The position numbers were made by a program, and so were the translations under genes. Positions 1-5,833 of a stretch of DNA of 6,687 nucleotides are shown here, piece by piece. The stretch spans positions 1 through 6,687 of the forward strand of contig SSTB01000105.1 in the NCBI GenBank assembly GCA_009469665.1, read 5' to 3'. This DNA comes from Azonexaceae bacterium. GTDB taxonomy: Bacteria; Pseudomonadota; Gammaproteobacteria; Burkholderiales; Rhodocyclaceae. The notes below the pieces were generated by a model, which was not told the origin of the DNA, did no database searches, and saw nothing but the letters and a program-made list of their open reading frames with translations. Within the stretch, counting starts at the first letter, position 1. Each line of letters starts with the position of its first letter.

Positions 1-402
1 CATCTGGCCAAGCCTTCGGACCTCATTCCGGAGTTGCAGGGCCGCTTCCCTATCCGCGTGGAGCTGGATTCCCTGTCGGTGGCCGACTTCGAGTGCATCC
101 TGACCCAGACCGACGCCTGCCTCACCCGTCAGTACCAGGCGCTGCTGGCGACCGAGGGGGTGGCGGTGAGTTTTTCCCAATCCGGCATCCAACGACTGGC
201 GGAAATCGCCTTCCAAGTGAATGAGAAGACCGAGAACATCGGCGCCCGGCGCCTGTACACGGTGATGGAGAAGCTCCTGGAAGAGGTTTCCTTCGGGGCG
301 GGCAAGGCGGGAATGACCGACGTGCAGGTGGACGCGGCTTACGTCAACGTACGTTTGGGCGACCTGGCCGGCGACGAGGATCTTTCCCGGTACGTGTTGT
401 GA
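1..402 (+). CDS. hslU: HslU, ATPase subunit of the HslVU protease (C-terminal part, 5' end outside window)
   Basis: HslU is the cytoplasmic AAA+ hexameric unfoldase that feeds proteins into the HslV peptidase. The reading frame is open from base 1 and gives 133 residues, roughly the last third of a protein usually near 440 residues; the Walker motifs and the I domain lie upstream of the window. Visible landmarks are [12 protein letters not shown] (from fragment residue 11), whose Arg15 matches the arginine finger (R325 in E. coli numbering), and ENIGARRL (residues 78-85), whose Arg83 matches the sensor-2 arginine (R393). The C-terminus EDLSRYVL is the tail that in this family docks into pockets of HslV. 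The end is intact. hslV would be expected upstream, outside the window. The stop codon overlaps the start of the downstream transporter, so the two are probably co-transcribed. The identification is secure. Confidence 0.97.
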   Translation, partial: HLAKPSDLIPELQGRFPIRVELDSLSVADFECILTQTDACLTRQYQALLATEGVAVSFSQSGIQRLAEIAFQVNEKTENIGARRLYTVMEKLLEEVSFGAGKAGMTDVQVDAAYVNVRLGDLAGDEDLSRYVL

Positions 403-404
403 TG
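399..404 (+). other. hslU stop / transporter start overlap (GTGATG)
   Basis: The hslU stop TGA (400-402) lies inside GTGATG, which offers two starts for the transporter in one frame: GTG at 399 and ATG at 402. The only purine-rich run nearby, GAGGA at 376-380, is about 20 bases away, too far for a normal ribosome site, so coupling to hslU translation is likely. Confidence 0.75.
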
Positions 405-1289
405 GCAGAGGGCGGCCTGCTGCTGCGCATCGTCGCCATCCTCTTTCCCATCTTCGGCATCGTCGCTGCGGGGTTTTTCTACGCCCGGCGCCACAAGCCG
501 GAAATGGCGGTGGCCAACCGCCTCAACATGGATGTCTTCGTGCCTGCCTTGGTCTTTGCCGCCATGGCCGGCAAGTCATTTGATCTGGCCGCCTTCGGCC
601 CCCTGGCCCTGGGGGCGCTGCTGGTCCTCCTTACCTGCGGCCTCGTGGCCTGGCCGGTGGCGCGGCTGCTGGGGGTTCCGGCCAAGACCTTCGTGCCGCC
701 CATGCTGTTCAACAACTCCGGCAACATCGGGCTGCCGCTCGCGGTGCTGGCCTGGGGGGAGAACGCCCTGGCGGCGGCGGTGATCCTCTTCATGGTGGAA
801 AACACCCTGCATTTCACCCTTGGGGCGCGCCTGCTCGACCCCAGGGCGCGGCTTCTCACCCTCTGGCGTGTGCCGGTGGTGGCGGCCGCCATTGGCGGTT
901 TGGGGGTGGCGGCGTTCAAGATTCCCCTCTGGTCGCCGGCGGTCACGGCCATCAAGATGCTGGGAGACGTGTCGGTTCCGCTGCTGCTCTTTTCCCTGGG
1001 CGTGCGCATGACCGACGTGTCCCTGGGGGACTGGAAGGTCTCGCTGATGGGGGCTCTAGCCCGGCCTGTTCTGGGCATGGCCGTGGCCTGGGGCGTCGTT
1101 CAGGCCCTGGGGATCGAGGGCCACCAGGCGGCCATGCTCATCGTCTTTGGTTCGCTGCCGCCGGCGGTACTCAACTTCCTCTTCGCCGAACGCTACAAGC
1201 AGGAGCCCCAGCGGGTGGCATCCATCGTGCTGGTGGGCAATCTGGCGGCGCTGATCTTCCTGCCCGTGTCACTGGCGTTGGTCTTATGA
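402..1289 (+). CDS. AEC-family (auxin efflux carrier-like) membrane transporter
   Basis: A 295-residue, very hydrophobic protein of the usual length for bacterial AEC permeases, which sit in the inner membrane and are mostly linked to transport of small organic acids such as malate or malonate; the substrate cannot be read from sequence. About ten membrane segments can be seen (around residues 8-27, 46-60, 65-90, 98-115, 120-145, 155-172, 183-203, 215-235, 240-262 and 271-293). The first half carries the family's conserved broken-helix motif FNNSGNIGLPLA (residues 103-114), and a matching proline-rich stretch SLPPAVLNFLFAERY lies in the second half (251-265). I chose ATG at 402, which overlaps the hslU stop by one base (TGATG); GTG at 399 would add one residue. 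No good Shine-Dalgarno sits at normal spacing, which suggests translational coupling to hslU. The 3' end overlaps the end of the opposite-strand hslR by 6 bases. The family call is confident, the substrate unknown. Confidence 0.9.
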   Translation: MAEGGLLLRIVAILFPIFGIVAAGFFYARRHKPEMAVANRLNMDVFVPALVFAAMAGKSFDLAAFGPLALGALLVLLTCGLVAWPVARLLGVPAKTFVPPMLFNNSGNIGLPLAVLAWGENALAAAVILFMVENTLHFTLGARLLDPRARLLTLWRVPVVAAAIGGLGVAAFKIPLWSPAVTAIKMLGDVSVPLLLFSLGVRMTDVSLGDWKVSLMGALARPVLGMAVAWGVVQALGIEGHQAAMLIVFGSLPPAVLNFLFAERYKQEPQRVASIVLVGNLAALIFLPVSLALVL

Positions 1290-1658
1290 GTCGTTGAAGC
1301 GACCCAACTGGCGGCGGTCGCGCTTGGTGGGGCGGCCGTGGCGCTCGGCCGCCGGTTCGGCGATTAGGCGGCGGGTTTCCCGAGCCGCTTCCCGGGCTGC
1401 CAGGCTGGCCTGGGTTTCTTCATAGAGCCTTCGGGCTTCCGGGGCCGGGCCGCGGCGCTCGGAGAGGGCGCGCACGGTCACTTCCCAGGGTTCGGCGGCG
1501 GTGATGCTCAGTGCGTCGCCGACCCGCAGTTCCCGGGCGGGCTTCACGCGCTGGCCGTTCAGATGAACCTTGCCGCCCTCGACTGCTGCGCTTGCCTGGC
1601 TGCGGGTCCTGAAGAAACGCGCTGCCCACAACCATTTGTCGAGGCGCAGTTTGTCCAC
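1284..1658 (-). CDS. hslR: Hsp15, S4-domain ribosome-associated heat shock protein
   Basis: Hsp15 binds free 50S subunits carrying a stalled nascent chain with peptidyl-tRNA and helps recycle them. The 124-residue product is close to the usual size (133 in E. coli). The S4 RNA-binding domain covers roughly residues 3-60 and opens with the hallmark RLDKWLWAARFFRTRS, followed by EGGKVHLNGQRVKP (residues 27-40). The middle has RRGPAPEARRLYEET and the tail is basic and ends RPTKRDRRQLGRF, both typical of Hsp15 and absent from short S4 proteins. The start is GTG at 1658; no ATG fits and an in-frame stop (that of the RND pump gene) lies two codons upstream. There is no strong Shine-Dalgarno, so translation probably depends on ribosomes finishing the pump gene. 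It is the last gene of the minus-strand cluster and its end overlaps the AEC transporter gene. Despite the shared hsl name it is not functionally part of HslVU. Confidence 0.95.
   Translation of the reverse strand: MDKLRLDKWLWAARFFRTRSQASAAVEGGKVHLNGQRVKPARELRVGDALSITAAEPWEVTVRALSERRGPAPEARRLYEETQASLAAREAARETRRLIAEPAAERHGRPTKRDRRQLGRFNDS
1331..1353. repeat. Perfect 8-bp inverted repeat inside hslR, downstream of the transporter stop
   Basis: GGCGGCCG (1331-1338) and CGGCCGCC (1346-1353) are perfect inverted copies around a 7-base loop. The hairpin starts about 40 bases past the transporter stop, within the hslR coding region. There is no T-run after it on either strand, so it is not a classical intrinsic terminator. 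In such GC-rich coding DNA (it encodes Ala-, Glu- and Arg-rich residues) it could be chance; a role in slowing or protecting the 3' end of the plus-strand transcript is only a possibility. Confidence 0.35.
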
Positions 1659-1664
1659 TGCTTA
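1656..1664 (-). other. RND pump stop / hslR GTG start junction (TAA GCA GTG)
   Basis: Read on the minus strand, the pump stop TAA is followed by one codon (GCA) and then the hslR GTG, all in the same frame. The upstream sequence GCAGCAAAGTAAGCA has at most a weak purine-rich site. Re-initiation after the pump stop is the simplest way to translate hslR. Confidence 0.8.
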
Positions 1665-4600
1665 CTTTGCTGCGGGCGCAGGTGCGGTGCGCCGATGCCG
1701 GGCGAGGAAGTTTTCCACCAAGGAGTAAACTGCGGGGACCACCACCAGGGTAAGCAGGGTCGAGGACACCATGCCGCCGATGACTGCGATGGAGAGGGGC
1801 TGATTGGTTTCCGAGCCAGCCCCGAGGCCCAGGGCGGCCGGGGTGAGGGCCAGGATGACGGTGGCCGAGGTCATGAGCACCGGACGCATGCGGATGGGGC
1901 AGGCGTCGGAGAGGGCTTCGTCCACACCCATGCCCCCGGCCCTCCGCTGATTGGCGAGATCCACAAGCAGGATGGAGTTCTTGGCTACCAGGCCGATGAG
2001 AAGCACCAGGCCGATCATGGAGTAAATATTGAGCGTCTGGCCGGTGGCCCACAGGGCGGCGATGCCGCCGATGATGGCCAGGGGCTGCGCCAGCATGACG
2101 ATGAGGGGTTGCAGGAAGGAGTTGAATTGGCTGGCGAGGACCATGTACAGCAGGACGAGGGCCAGGGTGAAGGCAAAGGCCATGTATTGGGTGGTCTTGC
2201 CGAATTCCTCGGCCTGGCCGATGAGTTTGATCTGGTAGCCGGGGGGCAGGTCGGCGGCCTGGGCCCGTATGCGCTTGACCGCTTCTCCCAGCGGTAGAGT
2301 CGGCGTGGCGAAGAAGGTGGCGGCGTATTGCAGGTCGAAACGGCCAATGACGGCCGGGCCCAGGGTTTCCCGGAAGCTCGCCACGGCATCGAGACGGATC
2401 ATCTTGCCTTCCGGATTGCGCAGCCAGATTTTGGCCAGGTCGGAGGGCTGGGTGAATTCGCCCTCTCGGGCCTTGACCCGGACGTCGTAACGCTGGCCGT
2501 CGCCGGGATCGTCGTTGTACTTGCCGATATCGACCCCACCGGTGAGCATGTTGATGGCCAGGGCGACGTCGCGGGAGCTGAGGCCGGAGGCGGCGATGCG
2601 CAGGCGGTCGGGCTCGAAGACCAGTTGCGGCAGATCCAGTTGCAGATCGGTATCGATGCGTCCCAGGCCGGGTTCGGTCGCGAGTTTTTGCTGCAGGTCC
2701 TTCGAGAGGCGCGCCACCTCGGCGAGATTCTCCCCGGCGAGGACGAATTGCAGGGGTTCGCCCCGCTGGCCCTGCACCATGGGGTAGGGGGCGGCGAAGG
2801 CGCGGGCGCCCGGAATCTCGGCCAGTTCGCGCCGCAGGATGGGCAAGAGCTCCTGTTGCGAGATGCTGCGCTGGTCCCGGGGTGCCATGCGCGCCACGAC
2901 CAAGCCCTGATTGACCTGGCCCGCGCTTCCCAGACCGATGAGGGCGAATTCGGTGACGATTTCCGGATGTCTGGCCAGGGTTTCCTCGACGGCCCGCAGG
3001 CGGGTGTCGGTGTAATCGATGGATGATCCCAGGGGGGTGCGCAGGTTGACCAGGAAGCGTCCCTCGTCCTGCTCGGGGGCAAAGGTCTTGCCCACTTGGG
3101 CGAAGAAAAAAGCGTTGGAGGCGACGGCGAGAACGGTGAGCAAGACCACCTTCCAGCGGTGGCGCAGCGCCCAGGCCAACAGGCGTCGGTAAAAGGCCTC
3201 GAGCCAAGCGAAGCCGCGGGAGATGAGCGCCGGTAGCCCGCGCCGGGCGTGGCCCTTTTCCCGTACCGTGAGGAAGCGGGAGCAGAGCATGGGGGTGAGG
3301 GTGAGGGAAACAAAGAGGGAGACCAGAACCCCAAAGGTGACGACGACGGCGAAGGAGCGGAAGAACTGGCCGATGATGCCGCTCATGAAGATGACCGGGG
3401 CGAAGATTGATACCAGGGCCAGGGTGGCCGCTAGGACGGCGAAAAATACCTCGTTGGCGCCGTTGATGGCGGCGGAGACCGGGTCGGGGTCGAGTTCCTC
3501 CCGGTGGCGGAAGATGTTTTCCAGTACCACGATGGCGTCGTCCACCACCACGCCGATGAGGAGCAGGAGGCCGAGCAGGGTAAGTGAATTGAGGGTGTAG
3601 CCGGCGAAATAGATGACCGCCACCGCGCCCATGAGGGAGACCGGTATGGCCAGGGCGATGATGAGGGTCGAACGGACCGACAGGAGAAAGATCCAGACCA
3701 CCAGGGCAGCCAGCAGGGTGCCTTCGAGCAGGTGTTCCTTGAGGGCGTTGATGATTTCCAGGATGAAGATGGCGTCGTTGGAAACCACGTGCAATTCGAG
3801 TCCCGGAGGCAGTTGGGGGCGTAGTTCCTTGTCCAGGCGCTCCTTCACCCGGTCGATGATGGCGACGGTGTTGGTGTTGGTGACCTTGACGATACCCAGG
3901 CCTATGGTCATCTTGCCGTTGAAGCGGGCCAGTTGGCGGTAGTCAGAAAGGCCATCAACCAGATCGGCAATATCGCCCAAGCGAACCGGAGCGCCGCCCT
4001 TCCATGCCACCACTAGGCTGCCCAGGCGCTCGACGCTGTGGAACTCGAGGTCGAGCTTGACCAGGCTCTCGGTCTTTTGCCCGACGACGAAGCCGCCGGC
4101 CATCTGGACGTGCTCCTTTTCCAGGGCGGCGGTGATGTCCTGGGCGGTCACTCCCAGAGCCGCCATGCGCTCCGGGTGCAGTTCCACCCGGATGGTGCGG
4201 TCGCGGCGCCCGCCGAGGCGCACTTCGCCCACGCCGTCGATGGTCTCCAGGCGTTTCTTGAGGACGTTGAGAGCGTACTGGTTGAGCTGCTGCTGGGTGC
4301 GGTCCCCTTGCAGGGCGAGCCACATGATGGGCTGGGCGTTGGTTTCGACCTTGGCGACCACAGGCGGGTCCACTTCGTCTGGCAGGCGGCGCAGCACTTG
4401 ATTGACCTTGGCCTGGACCTCGTTAAAGGCGACGTCGATCTTCTTTTCCAGCCCGAAGGTGATGCCGATGACCGAAACGCCGGGCGAGGAGGTGGACTGG
4501 ATGTGCTCTATGCCCGGGGTGGAATTCACAGCGCTTTCGATGATGTTGGTGATCGAGGCGTCGACGATTTCCGGATTGGCGCCCCGCAGGGCCGTGGTGA

Positions 4601-4739
4601 CCGATACCACAGGAAATTCGATGTAGGGGTAGCGGTCCATCCCGATGCGGCCGTAGCTGATGAGACCGAAGAGGACCAGCACGCCGCTGACCATCCACGC
4701 CAGGACGTGGCGCTTGATGGAAAGTTCGGGCAGGGTCAT
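1662..4739 (-). CDS. RND-family (HAE-1 type) proton-driven efflux pump, inner-membrane subunit
   Basis: A 1025-residue, full-length RND permease, the trimeric inner-membrane pump of a tripartite exporter that moves hydrophobic or amphiphilic compounds out in exchange for protons. The layout is canonical: TM1 about 12-30, a large periplasmic loop about 31-338, TM2-TM6 about 340-486, TM7 about 530-548, a second periplasmic loop about 550-853, and TM8-TM12 about 855-1008. Proton-relay residues line up with AcrB D407, D408, K940, R971 and T978: D400 and D401 in GVVVDDAIVVLEN, K920 in GLVAKNSILLVD, R950 and T957 in IRMRPVLMTS. This argues for an active pump and, with the lack of heavy-metal-type signatures, for the HAE-1 group. 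By eye most of the AcrB phenylalanine-trap residues are replaced, and the SGG-like strand (LGGRRDRTIRV, 175-185) resembles the MdtB/MdtC branch, so the substrate range is uncertain. ATG overlaps the adaptor stop (ATGA) with no clear Shine-Dalgarno, implying translational coupling. Confidence 0.96.
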   Translation of the reverse strand: MTLPELSIKRHVLAWMVSGVLVLFGLISYGRIGMDRYPYIEFPVVSVTTALRGANPEIVDASITNIIESAVNSTPGIEHIQSTSSPGVSVIGITFGLEKKIDVAFNEVQAKVNQVLRRLPDEVDPPVVAKVETNAQPIMWLALQGDRTQQQLNQYALNVLKKRLETIDGVGEVRLGGRRDRTIRVELHPERMAALGVTAQDITAALEKEHVQMAGGFVVGQKTESLVKLDLEFHSVERLGSLVVAWKGGAPVRLGDIADLVDGLSDYRQLARFNGKMTIGLGIVKVTNTNTVAIIDRVKERLDKELRPQLPPGLELHVVSNDAIFILEIINALKEHLLEGTLLAALVVWIFLLSVRSTLIIALAIPVSLMGAVAVIYFAGYTLNSLTLLGLLLLIGVVVDDAIVVLENIFRHREELDPDPVSAAINGANEVFFAVLAATLALVSIFAPVIFMSGIIGQFFRSFAVVVTFGVLVSLFVSLTLTPMLCSRFLTVREKGHARRGLPALISRGFAWLEAFYRRLLAWALRHRWKVVLLTVLAVASNAFFFAQVGKTFAPEQDEGRFLVNLRTPLGSSIDYTDTRLRAVEETLARHPEIVTEFALIGLGSAGQVNQGLVVARMAPRDQRSISQQELLPILRRELAEIPGARAFAAPYPMVQGQRGEPLQFVLAGENLAEVARLSKDLQQKLATEPGLGRIDTDLQLDLPQLVFEPDRLRIAASGLSSRDVALAINMLTGGVDIGKYNDDPGDGQRYDVRVKAREGEFTQPSDLAKIWLRNPEGKMIRLDAVASFRETLGPAVIGRFDLQYAATFFATPTLPLGEAVKRIRAQAADLPPGYQIKLIGQAEEFGKTTQYMAFAFTLALVLLYMVLASQFNSFLQPLIVMLAQPLAIIGGIAALWATGQTLNIYSMIGLVLLIGLVAKNSILLVDLANQRRAGGMGVDEALSDACPIRMRPVLMTSATVILALTPAALGLGAGSETNQPLSIAVIGGMVSSTLLTLVVVPAVYSLVENFLARHRRTAPAPAAK
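4736..4739 (-). other. Adaptor stop / RND pump start overlap (ATGA)
   Basis: The pump ATG and the adaptor TGA share ATGA on the minus strand. The preceding bases are C-rich with no AGGAG-like site, again pointing to translational coupling, which would keep adaptor and pump synthesis linked. Confidence 0.85.
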
Positions 4740-5833
4740 TGGGATTTGGACGGGGCGGGCGCTGCCGCTGCCGGGGCGCCTTTTACCGTGACGGGCGCAT
4801 CCTGGGTGAGAAATCCGGCGCCGTCCAGGGCCACGCTTTCCCCTCCTTTGAGGCCGTCGATGATTTCCACCAGGCCCCCTTCCTTGCCCCCGGTGCGGAC
4901 GATCTGCTGCCGGACCTTGCTGCCCTCGACCACATAGACGACCTTGCCGACAGGGCGCAGGACCACCGACTGCTCCGGCACCATGAGTGCGCCTTCGCGG
5001 GTGCCGGTGATGACCGTGGCGTTCACCGACCCCCCTCCCCGCAGGGCGCCAGAATTGTCAATGCGGGCGATGGCTTCTATGGCGCGGCTGCCTTCGAGCA
5101 GCGTCGGGCGGATATCCTCGATGGTGCCCTCGACGGGGGAATCGGGCGCCATCGGACTGACCAGGCGTACGGGCTGTCCGATGCGCAGGCGGGGGCCGGC
5201 GCTTTCCGGGAAAGGCAGGTTGGCGCGCAGGCGGGCATTGGAAATGAGGCGGAACACCGGGTCGCCGACCTTGACGTAATCGCCGACGCTGACGATCTGA
5301 ACCTCGACGTTGCCGTCGAAGGGCGCGATGACTTCGGTGCGCCCCAGGCCGTGCCGGGAAATTTCGCTCCGGGCCTGGGCGGCGGCGAGTTGGCTGCGCA
5401 GGGCGTCGCGCTGGGCGGTGACGTCGTCGAGGGCATTGCGGGAAATGAAGTTGCGCGCGACCAGTTCCGTCTGGCGGGTGATCAGGCGTTCCTGCTGGCC
5501 CAGCAGGGCCTCCAGGCGGGCGACCTCGGCCCGGTCGGCGGCGGCCTGCTGGGTTGCGTCCAGGGGGTCTATGCGGGCCATGACCTGCCCCTTCTTCACT
5601 GGTTGCCCGCCGTGCACGTGGACGGCGACGATGCGGCCCGCAATTTCGGCACCCACCTTGGGGTCGAGGACGGCCTCCAGCGAGCCCAGGGTGCGCTCGA
5701 CCACTTCGAAGCGCGCGGGCTGGACCTGAGCGACGGTGATGAGGGTGGAAGGCGGCCCCTTTTTCTCGGGCGCTTTCTCACTGCAGGCAGCTACGGCCAG
5801 CGCCGCCAGAACGAGGACCAGCCGTGGTTTCAT
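4736..5833 (-). CDS. RND efflux periplasmic adaptor (membrane fusion protein), lipoprotein
   Basis: A 365-residue adaptor that would bridge the RND pump encoded next to it and an outer-membrane channel. It begins with a lipoprotein signal peptide ending at the lipobox VAAC (Cys17). Next come the first half of the lipoyl (barrel-sandwich) domain, about 55-90 with GAEIAGRIVAVHVHGGQPVK; an alpha-helical hairpin, about 92-162, rich in Ala, Gln, Arg and Glu; the second lipoyl half, about 165-200, starting with IAPFDGNV; a beta-barrel domain, about 200-275; and a membrane-proximal domain, about 276-350, with MVPEQSVV. The tail is a short Ala/Pro-rich stretch. The length and order are those of AcrA/MexA-type proteins. 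Its ATG overlaps the lysA stop by 4 bases and its stop overlaps the pump's ATG by 4 bases, so the three genes are very likely one transcript. The start is supported by the position of the signal peptide. No outer-membrane factor gene lies nearby in the window. Confidence 0.95.
   Translation of the reverse strand: MKPRLVLVLAALAVAACSEKAPEKKGPPSTLITVAQVQPARFEVVERTLGSLEAVLDPKVGAEIAGRIVAVHVHGGQPVKKGQVMARIDPLDATQQAAADRAEVARLEALLGQQERLITRQTELVARNFISRNALDDVTAQRDALRSQLAAAQARSEISRHGLGRTEVIAPFDGNVEVQIVSVGDYVKVGDPVFRLISNARLRANLPFPESAGPRLRIGQPVRLVSPMAPDSPVEGTIEDIRPTLLEGSRAIEAIARIDNSGALRGGGSVNATVITGTREGALMVPEQSVVLRPVGKVVYVVEGSKVRQQIVRTGGKEGGLVEIIDGLKGGESVALDGAGFLTQDAPVTVKGAPAAAAPAPSKSQ
5783..5833 (-). other. 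Lipoprotein signal peptide of the efflux adaptor
   Basis: The first 17 codons give a basic start (MKPR), a hydrophobic core (LVLVLAALAVAA) and Cys17 in the lipobox VAAC. Signal peptidase II would cleave before Cys17, which would then be lipidated. The next residues are Ser-Glu-Lys; the Asp at +2 that retains E. coli AcrA in the inner membrane is not present. Confidence 0.85.
5830..5833 (-). other. lysA stop / adaptor start overlap (ATGA)
   Basis: On the minus strand the adaptor ATG and the lysA TGA share the tetramer ATGA. The 17 bases upstream (inside lysA) contain no convincing Shine-Dalgarno at normal spacing, so stop-restart translational coupling is the likely mode of initiation. Confidence 0.85.

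Noticed and set aside
479..1078. 199-codon open frame on the minus strand opposite the AEC transporter.
   Set aside because: The product is Arg/Ala/Ser/Thr-rich with no motif, opposite a clear membrane-protein gene. It is an antisense shadow.
1284..1658. Possibility that this gene belongs with hslU as part of a heat-shock operon.
   Set aside because: It is on the opposite strand, convergent with the hslU-transporter pair, and at the end of the lysA-pump cluster. The shared hsl prefix is only historical naming.
3105..3113. Slippery-looking heptamer T TTT TTC in the pump gene (minus strand, codons for Ala543-Phe545), upstream of a long open -1 frame.
   Set aside because: A -1 shift here would enter the 595-codon shadow frame, but the run is only six T, the three-Phe codon string is ordinary for a membrane helix, I see no obvious downstream stimulator, and the product would be low-complexity. 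Coincidence is more likely than programmed frameshifting.
1420..3207. Very long open frame (595 codons) on the minus strand inside the RND pump and hslR genes.
   Set aside because: It lies in the -1 frame of the pump gene, crosses the end of that gene into hslR, and its product is Arg/Pro/Gly/His-rich with no recognisable domain. Both real genes it overlaps are intact. Long spurious frames are expected in GC-rich coding DNA.
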